From contig OV050031.1 of the NCBI GenBank assembly GCA_920105625.2, positions 215,874,194 to 215,938,193 on the forward strand: DNA of 64,000 bases. The letters are read 5' to 3'. Source of the stretch: Clusia tigrina. Taxonomy: Eukaryota > Arthropoda > Insecta > Diptera > Clusiidae. The translations under genes and the position numbers were made by a program. Positions 10,561-20,964 of the stretch are shown here, in pieces (position 1 is the stretch's first letter; every line of letters begins with the position of its first letter). The notes beneath the pieces were generated by a model. The model searched no databases, had not been told where the DNA came from, and was given only the letters and a program-made list of their open reading frames with translations.

Positions 10561-12235
10561 AATGGATGAGCTCAATTCAATTGGCACTAGTTTCATAAGT
10601 ACTCCATTAAGATTGAGCCACTTCTTCTTTAGTCATCTACCGCCCCTTCACCAACATTTCAATACACGTATCCACATGTGAACGTTTCAAAAGAATGGCA
10701 CGGAATCCTGAAAAACTAAGGCTTCATTTGGCACTGGCAATTTCCCTCTCTTCAGTATTTGCTGATGTCACAATCCTGTCGACTTCCTATTTGAAACTAA
10801 TATTTAAACTTACAATCTGCAGCATATGTAACTCAAATTTTTGGTATTTAGCCGTGCTTTATCTTACCTCCCTCCCACAGTATCCCGGTGCTTTTCTGAC
10901 CACCACCACCAAAAGTGAAATGCTTAAATCCTTCATCCAAAAGGAAACCCCATTTAATCTTAATTGAACTAATACAAAATTTTCATTTTACTTTCAATTG
11001 CACAACGCCACAACAGAACAGAAAACTTTATAATTACACTGCTGCCAGAGCGCTTAAAAGTACTTAAAATTACCGTCATAGTCCTGGCTGAGATAGTTTA
11101 TACCAGCGTTGGCGTTGGCGCTAGCGCCGCCGTCGACAGCAAGAGTCTTCAACGTCATTTTCAGCTTGCCGCAGCAATGTCTGTAAATGCACATTTCCGT
11201 ATTGCTCCGCGTTACCGGAAAAACCACCGCAGCCTGGGAAAGCAGCCGAGCAGACGCTACGCAAATTTAACTCCGCACAATTTATAAGTGCGGCGAATTT
11301 TACTTTTCCTTTGGCACACTTCCACTCACTCGCTCCCTCGCTTGCCGACTCGTACACCAAGGCAAAGAATGTTAACCCCAATTATAGCGAAACCACACGA
11401 CACTACAACCAGCGACGTCTGCATCGCCTGCTCCCAGAGCTGAGCAGCTGCATGGGAGGACTGCCGCATTTGCCTGCTCCTCCTCCTGCTCTCCTCTTCA
11501 AAATTGCACAGTAGTTAAAATATTTAAAGAATAAGTTAAGAAAAAAAAAACAGAAGCAAAAAGAAGCAGCAAAATGAAAACTGTGCCGCAAGCATAAAAA
11601 TAATAAGGATAAGGAAGTCGCTGTTAACCACCAAATGACAAAGGATGTTGGCGGTCGCGAGCCAAGCGCTGGGCGGCTACACTGGGGTGGGTGCAGCAAA
11701 AGCAATGCTGCGCTTGACGTTAGCCTCAGTTTTGCTGTTGTTGTTTTTGTTCTTGTTGTGGTTTTCCTTAAACGTGTATACCATCATCATGACCCTTAAT
11801 TATAAGCGAACCCCTTTTTATGGCAGCCGAACCAGTGGTGGGGATGGGGTGGCTTTTGTCGGCAGAGCCACCTCGCCCCCCGCTTAAAAATGCTGAACGT
11901 GCAATTGCAACAATGAACGGAAATTCCTGCCTTCCTGTTTGCATAACGAAAAATCTGGTCGTTTGGCTCGTTGGTTGACTGGTTGTAGGGGGAGTGGCTG
12001 CTTCTTGCATGGGCACCGCGGCGCTAAATTAGAATATCCGCGTAACTATGCCAGCGGCTACTGACGCAGTTGGAAAGTGAAATTGGTCACAGTTTGTGGG
12101 GACGATATTGAACGAGAATTTAGTAAATTGCTGGAAATTATTGCGGTTTCAATAAGACAACTTTTGTGTGTGTTTATTTAGTGTGAGGGTGGGAATGGAA
12201 ATGGAATTGAAATGTGAAGAAAAATATGAACAAAA
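10561..12235. other. Unique sequence, no gene seen
   Basis: Short frames here, including a 90-codon plus-strand frame at 10695-10967, have no recognisable domain, and their composition matches the surroundings. I see no supported exon or repeat. Confidence 0.45.
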
Positions 12236-12240
12236 ATTCA

Positions 12241-12880
12241 CCTTTCTGGAGGTAAGCTAAGGAAGGGGTCGGAATTGTCGGGTTGGAATTAAAGTAGTTT
12301 CCAAAAATTCGAAGAAAAATTCACCTTTCTGCAGTCCAAAGTAAGCTGCAAAGGGTCGGAATTGTATTGGAATTAAAGTAGTTTCCAAAAATTTGAAGAA
12401 AAATTCAACTGCATTCAGTCCAAAGGAAGCTGCAAGGAGTCGAAAGTGAATTGGAATTAAAGTAGTTTCCAAAAATTCGAAGAAAAATTCAGCTTCCTGC
12501 TGTTCAAGGAAAGCTGCAAAGAGTCGGAATTGAATTGGAATTAAAGAGGTTTCCAAAAATTCGAAAAAATTTCTTCTTCGTGCAGTCCAAAGGAAGCTGT
12601 AAGGAGTCGGAATTGAATTGGAATTAAAGAGGTTTCCAAAAATTCGAAAAAAATTCTTCTTCGTGCAGTCCAAAGGAAGCTGTAAGGAGTCGGAATTGAA
12701 TTGGATTTAAAACAGTTTCCAAAAATTCGAAGAAAAATTCAACTGCATGCAGTCCAAAGGAAGCTGCAAGGAGTCGAAATTGAATTAGAATTATTGTGGG
12801 TTCCAAAAATTTGAAGAAAAATTCAGCTTCCTGCTGTTCAAGGAAAGCTGGAAGGAGTCGGAATTGAATTGTTATTAAAA
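12241..12880. repeat. 84-bp tandem repeat, about 7-8 copies
   Basis: CCAAAAATT(C/T)GAA recurs at 12301, 12385, 12469, 12553, 12636, 12719 and 12803, a spacing of 84, 84, 84, 83, 83 and 84 bp. Because 84 is divisible by three, the minus strand keeps a 28-residue repeat frame (motif FFEFLETTLIPIQF) open over five copies. The 83-bp copies break that frame. I take it as non-coding minisatellite DNA. Confidence 0.9.
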
Positions 12881-13299
12881 TTTTTTGTTTAAAAATGTGA
12901 AAAGCAATTCACCAATTCGAAATAAATCTTAATTTCAGGGCCTGAGTCGACCTGAACTACTACACAAAATGCAGGACGAATAAAATTCTTAGTTTTGCCG
13001 TTCATCTTTGTTCTCTTTAGGTCTATTGTGACGTCATATCCTTGTTGCTAATTAACTAGATAACAAATTAGATAGCTAAAACATCTCTACTTTTATACCA
13101 ACCTTCCTTTGGTACTGTTCAAACTTTATCCTTTTTATAATTGTGAAGGCTACTGACAGTAACAGTTGCTCCTTTATTAATACCTTGGAATTAAGGCTCG
13201 ATGACGTGTCCAACTCAACAGCTAAGCTGAAGTTTAATATATAGAAATATAATTTGGATCTCTCGTGATGTGTCTTCCTCGTCTCAAACTAACAGTTTT
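12881..13299. other. Unique AT-rich sequence, no feature seen
   Basis: No coding or repeat signal was recognised. Confidence 0.45.
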
Positions 13300-14045
13300 G
13301 TGTAGGTAGGTGGGCAGGTAATGTGGCTGACAAATCTCCGGTCGACTCAATTCGAGCTCTGCCATTTTGACTAAAATTCCTCGCGAGCCTAAAGATGGTG
13401 ATATGCTATGAATTACATACAAAAGGAGTTATTTATCAGCTTTGTTTGGTCTGAAGGTAATAATCTAGAGCAATCCCCCAGACTCTCCAGAGAAGGAGTT
13501 CCGTAATATTTGAGTCTCAAGCTAGCCAGGGCTGGGCAATCGCAAAAAAAGGTGATAACTGTTTCTCTCTCTTGTGGGTTCTTGCAGCTCCTGCAATGGG
13601 CATTGAACGTTATCACCATTTTTTCAGCGTGCGTGTTGATAGTCCAATGACTAACACCTTTAAGGTTCCTAATGGGATGTCTTGGTTTCTTAAGAGTATG
13701 ATTAGTTCTTCTTGCACTGTAATTAGGACATGGCATTCTCACAATGAACCATATCGCAGTGTTTTTCCACCTCTCCTGAACCTTGCGGAGGAAGTATTTA
13801 TATATAGTTCCCTTAACAACGATTAGTGGAACATGTAGGAAATCACTTGGTCGGGTTCCAAAGAGCCTTTTTATGTTAGCTAGTCCACCCTCTCGTTGCC
13901 TTCAATGTTCCTGTGTCCCGGAAGTCGGATAGATTTGTGTAGTATAATTTTTTCCATTGTGGTGAAGGTGGTTCTCATTACTATAGATGCTGTCTGGCGA
14001 TCACTAACCGCGATCTTGTGAGAATTTTCAACACTGTTATAGTGC
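13300..14045 (-). mobile_element. Non-LTR retrotransposon 3' relic, element E
   Basis: The minus strand from about 14045 downwards shows a decayed RNase H core: AVSDRQTAS, then LPGHRNIEGNERVD. It continues with a C-terminal stretch (13742-13413) containing INTHAEKM and the zinc-type motif CRSC...ERETVITFFCDCPAL. The 3' end near 13303 has a TAGGTAGG-type tail as seen on the plus strand. The usual GVLTGHC block has degenerated. A second, shorter copy lies at about 55650-55985. Stops and frameshifts in the RNase H part show it is dead. It is a different family from A/B/C. Confidence 0.75.
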
Positions 14046-14124
14046 CATATTTTGGACTCTATCCTAAACGATTGACTTAAACAAAATAGATCAAGCAGAA
14101 AATCAAGTGTTTTTCAAAGATATT

Positions 14125-14262
14125 AGCTTAAGTTAAGTGGCTGTCCTTCAGGTTCAATTCAGGTTCATTTGAGGCCCATTGTGGTGGCTTCAAAGATTTT
14201 AGGTTAGTTTAAGAGGCTGTCCTTCGATTCACTGAGGCCTGCTTAAGCCTCAAAGATCTTAT
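14125..14262 (-). mobile_element. Two short 3' end fragments of element F
   Basis: Two adjacent pieces (about 14125-14195 and 14200-14262) match the 3' untranslated end of element F: GGCTGTCCTTC, then AGGCCCATTGTGG, with TTAGGTTAGTTTAAG between them. No coding part remains. Confidence 0.55.
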
Positions 14263-15704
14263 TATCACTTGATATGAGCATATTCTCAAAAATTTAGCAT
14301 TGTGTTTATTTCATTTGCTTGAAAGTTGCCACCCCGATCCCTGTACAAGAGAAAGTAAAGCACTGTTAAGCAATCTTCCTTTCTCATTACAAAAAATATG
14401 TATTTAAATTGCCCCACACCGACTTTCCGACTCAAGTCCTTACAACTTGTCACCTGCCGGTGAGTCATTTGCCAGCAGTGATTTAATATTTCAGCTAGAT
14501 TCGCATCTCCTCGTAATTGCATTAAAATGTTTAAAATGCACCATAAAATTTCGCAACGTTGCAAGTTTTTTTGCCATCATTTTTTTCCCTTGTACATTCT
14601 TGACAACTGTCACACTCGCAGCAATATTTCACTCAATTATATTAATTACAGCAAGAACGGAACGGAACAAACAGCCAGCAAGTTTCGCATACAAGTGCAT
14701 CCTGTGACAAGCACATCCTTTATTTTCAATTCCTTCCTTGTACCGCGCCCAAGGCTGAAGCGTGTGAAGCAGTGAAAATGCGCGGGCGAGATCCGCAATC
14801 AGTCGTCACAGCCATGTCCACCCACCGATCAGGCTCGCTGCGGCCCATCGCGCAGGACATTGCAACGCAGTTGATAATTATTTTTCCGCCGCATCTTTAT
14901 TAAAAATGTAAATGGCAACACTTGGCAGCGTTGCGTGCACGCGGCGTGTGCATTAATGAGGGTTACCAGTGTGCAGGAATTCGCCGACCAGCAAAAGGAG
15001 TAAAAATTAAATAAAAAACTACAACAACAAAAAAACAAGGCAACATCAGCCACGTTCATGGCTTATGTAGTCGGCATTGTGAATTTAACAGAAACACGCA
15101 GTTTTACATTATTAATTATTATTTTCATACAATGGCGCCGTGTCACATGCGGTCTGCTGTGGTGCGGTGTGGTTTGCTGGTGTTGTATTGAGCCAGTTCT
15201 AGCTGGGATCGTATGGGTGGGATAGTATGTGTGTTTGTACAACTGAGAGTTTCAGTATGAGAGTGTTTGAGTATGAGAGTGTTTCAGTATGAGAGTGTTT
15301 GTGTGTATTTATACAAACATACAAAAGGGAATTAATTTTAAATTACATTTCGTTTAAAAATTAATACATTCAACGTGTTCGCTCGTAAGCAGGCTTTGCT
15401 GCTGCCGCTGCCGCCGCCGCCTTTGATGGATGATTCTTTGTCTATGAATTGTTAAAGCGTTGCATTGCTGCATCATGCTCTCTGTTGTTGCTGCTGCACA
15501 TGAAAGTCCGCAGCTATTTGATGCATGATTTAAACATTTATAACGGTCCCCATGTAGTTGGTTTGATTTTATAACGCTGCAAATTTTAATTAAAATTTTG
15601 CTCTGACAAACGACCGACAACTGCTTTGGATTAATGGCGTATTGCTCAAAGTAGAAATGTGCCATTTCATTACTTACTGCAGTCATTTATTTGATTAACT
15701 CGCT
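14263..15704. other. Unique sequence with a small 20-bp repeat
   Basis: AGTATGAGAGTGTTT is repeated about three times at 15253-15302. The rest shows no recognisable exon, transposon or array. Confidence 0.45.
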
Positions 15705-15899
15705 GCTGGTTTATATATTTCGAATATCCTGTGAACTTATATTAATCTCTTGGTGTGATATAAAGAATGATTGAATGAATTGTGGGCTCTCAGTTGGCCT
15801 CTTTTGGAAGCCATTGATTGTACTAGCAAGTGTTGGAATAACTGCCTTTAAGAGTGTGGCGAAGCGATGCTGAGGGTCACTTTCTTGAACAATATTATA

Positions 15900-16740
15900 T
15901 GTATTCTTCAATACTGTCAAGAAATCCGAATCGAAGAGCGGAAAAACCTTCTTCTGTAGAGACCTATGCACCCACACAGGGGGTGTTCCACTGTTTCCGC
16001 TTCCTTTGATATCTTGACAGCTCGTACAAAAGTCGTAAAAGGATACCCCAATGTTCTTGATAAACTTCATACTTATTTTGACCAGTTAGGTTAGGTTGAA
16101 TAGCTGTCCTTAGACTCACTTAGGCCTGTCCAAGGCCCATTGTGGCACCACTAGAGCTTTTTTCCTACACCTCTGGAATCTCCTTATACTATCCTGTGGA
16201 TTTGATCCGGGAAACCTCCTCAGTAGTGTCAAATCGATGCGACTGCGAATCGATGAACGGCAAACCTTTTGCTGTATAGAGACATGCACCCACACAAGAG
16301 GTGTTGCACTGTTTCCGCTTCCTCGATATCTTGACAGCTCGTACAAAAGTTGTAAAAGGGTACCCCAATGTTCTTGATAAACTTCGTACTTATTTTGACC
16401 AGTTAGGTTAGGTTGAATAGCTGTCCTGTTGAATAGCTGTTAGACTCACTTAGGCCTGTCCAAGGCTCATTAGAGCTTTTTCCATACATCTCCGGAATCT
16501 CCTTACACCATCCTGTAAATTTGATACAAGTAGCCACTTTCTTTAACTTCACCCGGGAAACCTCTTCAGTACTGTGAAGAAATCCGAATCGAAGAGCGGA
16601 TAACCTTCTTCTATGGAGACCCATGCACCCACACAAGAGGTGTTGCACTGTTTCCTCTTCCTCGATATCTGGACAGGTCCTACAAAAGTCTTAAAGGGGT
16701 ACCTCCAGTCTACTGGCATTGGCCAGTTATAAGATACGTT
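15900..16740 (-). mobile_element. Element F: three tandem 3' ends of a non-LTR retrotransposon
   Basis: On the minus strand each copy encodes the end of a non-LTR polyprotein: CQDI, then ETVQHLLCGC, LHRRRLSALRFG, a Val/Lys-rich stretch and CIKFTGW. A 3' untranslated region ending in CCTAACCTAAC follows. The tail (GTTAGGTTAGGTTGAATAG on the plus strand) occurs at about 16084 and 16402, so the unit is about 318 bp. After each tail the next copy begins at once, so this is a tandem duplication and not independent insertions. Flanking sequence at 15705-15900 is only weakly related. Confidence 0.8.
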
Positions 16741-17750
16741 TTAGGATCAGATCGGACGAAATATAGAGTGTAGTAAAACGAAATCCATTATTTTTGCATA
16801 AAATTGAAGGCTTTATTTAGCATAGGCTGAATGATCCGATTTAGGTCAAATATGCACCGTTTTGTTCGATAACTTTTTGCTATTTTGAAGCAATTATGCC
16901 TCTCTCATTGTGCCTCGTCCTTATTAGCAAAAACTAGGACAGTCGATTTTCACAAAATTCTTAAATTAAGATAAAACTGTTTAGAAATCTGTGCTTTGTC
17001 CTGAATTGGCAGGTACCCCCATATCATGCGTTGATTTCAGTATATACAACACCTCATTAGACACTAAAAACTTCGTTTGTTAGAGTCAAAATTCGCGTTC
17101 TCATTCAAAGAAGAGACCTGTTCGACAAGTATCCAAATTAGAAATTCACAAGATCCAAATATATTTCCTTGCAAAGCTCTCCCGAAATTTATTATAACAA
17201 TTTTATCACAAAGAAAGGACCTGTTCGACAAGATCCAAAGTACGAATTCACAAGATTGAAATATATTTCCTTACTTTCAGCTTACCAGAAATTCATTAAA
17301 ACAACTTTTCCACAGGAATCAAATTTTTGAAGAATGAAGATCTTACGGCTGCTCTCATGCTACTAAAAACTGTAGCCTCCTTTATAGAATTCAACTCATA
17401 TCCCATCATTGTTAAGTCCCATTGTAAGTACCATAACGATCAATGGCCGTAAGCAACATAAAAGTTGTATTTAATACAGCAACAACAACAATAAAAGTCC
17501 CCATAAAACTGCTGCAGTTCCACTTAAATTGTCTCCAAACTGAAATTGAAAACATTTCTCCTTGCAACACAAGCGCATCGCTTCTAAATTCCAACGAGTT
17601 GGTGACTTCAGAAAAATTATGCAAAAACTGCCACCAGCAAATTTTTTGCCCTTTTCCAGGAAAAAATCTGAGCAACATGGCGTATGCGTAACTAGCAACT
17701 GACTTGAAAGACGGCACATGTCATGTAAATATTTCCACACTTATGCATGC
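16741..17750. other. Unique sequence with one 103-bp tandem duplication
   Basis: GACCTGTTCGACAAG occurs at 17115 and 17218 within two imperfect copies of a unit of about 103 bp (17100-17310). No gene was recognised around it. Confidence 0.6.
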
Positions 17751-17756
17751 TCAGCA

Positions 17757-17866
17757 TAAACAGCAACAGAAACAAACAGCAACAACAACAACAGCAACAA
17801 CAACAGCAACAACAACAACAGCAACAACCACAGCAACAACAACAGCAACAACAACATCAGCAACTT
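17757..17866 (+). repeat. CAA/CAG (opa-like) trinucleotide repeat
   Basis: A run of CAA and CAG triplets would encode about 28 consecutive glutamines, with single Pro and His interruptions, inside a short open frame (17747-18004). Such opa repeats occur in fly coding exons but also in non-coding DNA. No conserved flanking protein sequence is visible, so a coding role is unsupported. More CAA-rich sequence follows at 18035-18130. Confidence 0.8.
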
Positions 17867-18244
17867 GATTGCACGCCCGGGCATTGGTTGAACTTTTCGA
17901 TCACCCACTCGCCCTCACTCCCCCCTGCGGCCAGACACGAGCGAAAGACAAGTGTTCAGGTGTGCGCATTTTTAAACACTTCGCTACAACAGCCGTTGGC
18001 ATAATGACATTTCTGCCACTTGTATTATGCAGCAAGAGATAACAACAACAACCAACTACCAACAGTCAACAACTACAACTACTCGTTCAGCAACAATAAC
18101 AAAAGCAGCACCACAACAACAATAAAACAAGCACAGTGACAAAGAAAATATTACATGGCAATATTTAAAAGTTCATTGCCGTCGACATTGTTAATGAAGG
18201 CGCTCGAACAATGCCCTTCTCTGCCAGGCAAACGAGCGACTGTA

Positions 18245-18464
18245 GTAGTGGGGAGAAGTCATTTAAAGGGATTTCAACTGATTTTAGTGAGTTTCGAATT
18301 AAATTTTAAGGACTTTTATAGTTAAAAATAAACTTTTTGTAATAATAATGTAATAAACATTTCCAGAGAAACAAAAAGTTTATTTCTTACCATAAAAATC
18401 ATTAAAATTTAATTTTAAACACACTAAAATCAGTTGAAATTCCTTTAAATGACTTCTTCACTAT
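18245..18464. mobile_element. 220-bp palindromic MITE flanked by TA
   Basis: The left end GTAGTGGGGAGAAGTC is mirrored at the right end by GACTTCTTCACTAT, and the whole element folds into a hairpin with arms of nearly 100 bp. Shared arm motifs include CATTTAAAGGGATTTCAACT, ACTGATTTTAGTG and TAAACTTTTTGT. TA lies immediately outside both ends (18243-18244 and 18465-18466), as in Tc1/mariner-type insertions. There is no coding capacity. The superfamily is inferred from the TA flanks only. Confidence 0.75.
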
Positions 18465-18750
18465 TAAGATCGATTTTAGGTAGAAGAAAATCAAACTTCA
18501 TGTTACAAAAACATTGCAACAACCTACGAAACGGGCGAATCTGAAGGTGACTTCTTAGATTATAATGTAAAAAAGCATTTATTCAAGGAAGTATAAAAAA
18601 GGAGGACAAATGAATAATAAAAAGGAAGAATACAAAATTGCTAGTCATGATGAAACGCTTAAAAAATGTCAATCTTTTTACAAGAATGTCAGAAATAACC
18701 AAGTATGTGGTGGCTAGGAGTTCTTCATTGATAAAAGTCTTAGAAATGGT
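18465..18750. other. Unique AT-rich sequence, no feature seen
   Basis: Nothing was recognised between the palindromic MITE and the 39-bp repeat. Confidence 0.4.
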
Positions 18751-18874
18751 ATCCTTCCTAGAAGCAATGTGATTAAATTAGAGCAGAGTATCCTTCCTAG
18801 AAGCAATGTGATTAAATTAGAGCAGAGTATCCTTCCTAGAAGCAATGTGATTAAATTAGAGCAGAGTATCCTTA
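18751..18874. repeat. 39-bp tandem repeat, just over three copies
   Basis: A unit beginning ATCCTTCCTAGAAGCAATG starts at 18751, 18790 and 18829, with a partial copy at 18868. The copies are almost identical. The 39-bp period keeps a 13-residue frame open by chance. Confidence 0.9.
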
Positions 18875-19964
18875 TGGAAAGTGTACAAATTATTCGCGGA
18901 CTTGCTCAACCAGTGACTCAACATATGGGACGAAGATATAAGAGGGCATTATCATCTGGGCAGACTGTGATCCTGTCCATTAAGGCGCCAAGTGGAATAT
19001 AATCACTATATCTGGTGAAATTGACATAAAACAAGGATTGAGGTTGACTTTGACTCTTTGGTATCAAACACAAAAGCTGGCCTAAAAGAACTATAGTTAC
19101 GCTAGTATCAACATTGACTGGAAACTGATGAAAGTAGCCACTCAGAACGATGAGACATAGGACAACAATTTGAAGTTCTGTCGTTAAAGAAGTAATACAC
19201 TATGATATATGATATACCCTACACTATGATATATGATATGAGATTGTGAATAAGATACTGGAACATAATTTGAAGCTTCAAATCAAGTTTTAAATCACAT
19301 GCACATATTTTCTCTTCATACTCACATCAAAGGAAATTAATTTCTATTTTTTTTCGTTGGCGAAAATTGTTTCGAATTCATTTTTATTTGCTTTCTAATT
19401 TACTTATGCAAATTACAATTAACAGAAATTCGATTTAAGGCTTAACAAAACGTACTCTTGTGTAATTTGCGAAACTGAAGAAGAGAAAAAAATTTCAAAT
19501 GAAAACAAATCAAATTTATCAGCGTGCTGCACCCGCAAAGAGGCGACGCGCACATTCATTCAGAGCCGCAATAAAAACAAAATTTGAAAATACCCAATTT
19601 GAAACCCACAAAGAATGCGTAATGAGCCTAAATCGTATACAGAAGCGAGCGAGGAAGCAATCTCAAATTGCAAGGATATAATTAGATTTGATATTTCTGC
19701 AGAGACACGACAACGACAACGACAACGATGACGATGACGAAGCCAAAGCCAAAGCCGAGGAAGAGGAGATTTTCTAATGTAAATTTTTATGACAAAGTAC
19801 CGCAAAAAGCCGCCATCGACCCTGAGCACACAGGAAACATTCCATATACGACGAGGAAGCACAACATATCGGCAAGGACAATCAGCCTCGTGCACAAACG
19901 AGACGAATGGTAACAATTTTTTACACCTGTTTACTCATATAGCAAGGGGGAGGGCTCTGGTGAG
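18875..19964. other. Unique sequence, no gene seen
   Basis: A small duplication of ACTATGATATATGATAT lies at about 19199-19240 and a GAC/AAC-rich patch at 19703-19740. No exon was recognised. Confidence 0.45.
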
Positions 19965-20040
19965 GCAGCGATACAGCCAGCGAAGCAGGCAGCGATACAG
20001 CCAGCGAAGCAGCCAGCGATACAGCCAGCGAAGCAGGCAG
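19965..20040. repeat. 24-bp tandem repeat, three copies
   Basis: GCAGCGATACAGCCAGCGAA followed by GCAG repeats at 24-bp spacing (19965, 19989, 20013) with one substitution in the third copy. Confidence 0.9.
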
Positions 20041-20683
20041 TGCTGTAGGTAGAATCTCTGGCAGTCAGAGGGGCGCGTGCCTGCGATTTGTGTTGATTTT
20101 TAATGCGATATGACGCAGACATTTCTTACGTTACGTTACATACCGTTCAAAACGAAATTAAGTCGCAAAGGATAATGTGACTTGTGGGCATTTGTGGTAG
20201 AGCGCGTAGAGCGAGTATCGATTGGCAGTAAGTGCGTGGGGCTGCCAGCGCTATACCGTAGGACGTGCCGCAGCTCATAACATTACCGCACGTATGACAG
20301 TTGGCAGGGTATATGTGAGAGTGTTGGTGTCTGCTTGCCAGATATACTGTCAGAGATAAGCGCAAAGCTGAACATACTAGAGCGGAAATTGTTAATATTT
20401 GCCGGGAAGTTTTATATTACAAGCAATTTGAAAAGTAAACTCTCTGACAGTTCAAAGAGATAAGCAGCAGTTGTGCTTGTGGCGGCAGCAGGAGCAGTAG
20501 AACAAGAAAAAAACAAATGAATAAAACAAATGTCAAAAAATGACCGAAAATGAAACGTAGCTGAAAAAGGCAAAAAATGTGCAAGAAAGGGGAAACAAAA
20601 AGGCGCACAAATACCGCCATTATTACAAGCACACCTTGGTGGCGTTACGGTGCCACTTGGTCCAGGATAATACCCTCAAATGG
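20041..20683. other. Unique sequence, no feature seen
   Basis: No coding or repeat signal was recognised. Confidence 0.4.
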
Positions 20684-20785
20684 TGGCTGCTGCTGCTGAT
20701 GCTGCTGCTGATGATGCTGCTGATGATGCTGCTGCTGCTGATGCTGCTGCTGATGCTGCTTCGGATGCTGCTGCTACTATTCTGC
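20684..20785. repeat. CTG/GAT trinucleotide repeat
   Basis: Runs of GCTGCTGCTGAT type triplets with irregular order. The short open frames across it (poly-Leu or Ala/Asp) are products of the repeat. Confidence 0.85.
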
Positions 20786-20871
20786 TACTACTCCCAAGGG
20801 CGTCTTACGTGCAGTTGTTTTATGCTTCACAGCAAGGGAAGAAAAAAGCACTAGAAAGAATCCCTTGAAAA

Positions 20872-20964
20872 ATGTCGAATTTCAACGGCGATGTCGCTGT
20901 CGACATTACGGATAACGCCAAAGTACGTCTACGTGATTATGCCAATTGCTGTGAGGGTTCTTAG
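20872..20964 (+). CDS. Candidate 30-codon frame or first coding exon, unproven
   Basis: An ATG in the context AAAAATGTCG opens a frame of 30 codons, MSNFNGDVAVDITDN at the start, ending in TAG. Unlike its surroundings the stretch is rich in CG dinucleotides and C/G-ending codons, which is how coding sequence looks in AT-rich fly DNA. A possible splice donor, CT|GTGAGG, lies at 20950/20951, so the frame could instead be the start of a spliced gene. I do not recognise the peptide and see no partner exon. The next stretch, to 22,970, shows nothing that continues it. Confidence 0.2.
   Translation: MSNFNGDVAVDITDNAKVRLRDYANCCEGS

Noticed and set aside
16084..16420. TTAGGTTAGGTT motifs as telomere-like repeats
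   Set aside because: They are only two or three units long, sit at retroelement 3' ends in elements F and G, and flies lack TTAGG telomeres.
17747..18004. Poly-Gln frame as a coding opa exon
   Set aside because: The flanking residues are short and unfamiliar, and CAA/CAG runs continue outside the frame, as in non-coding DNA.
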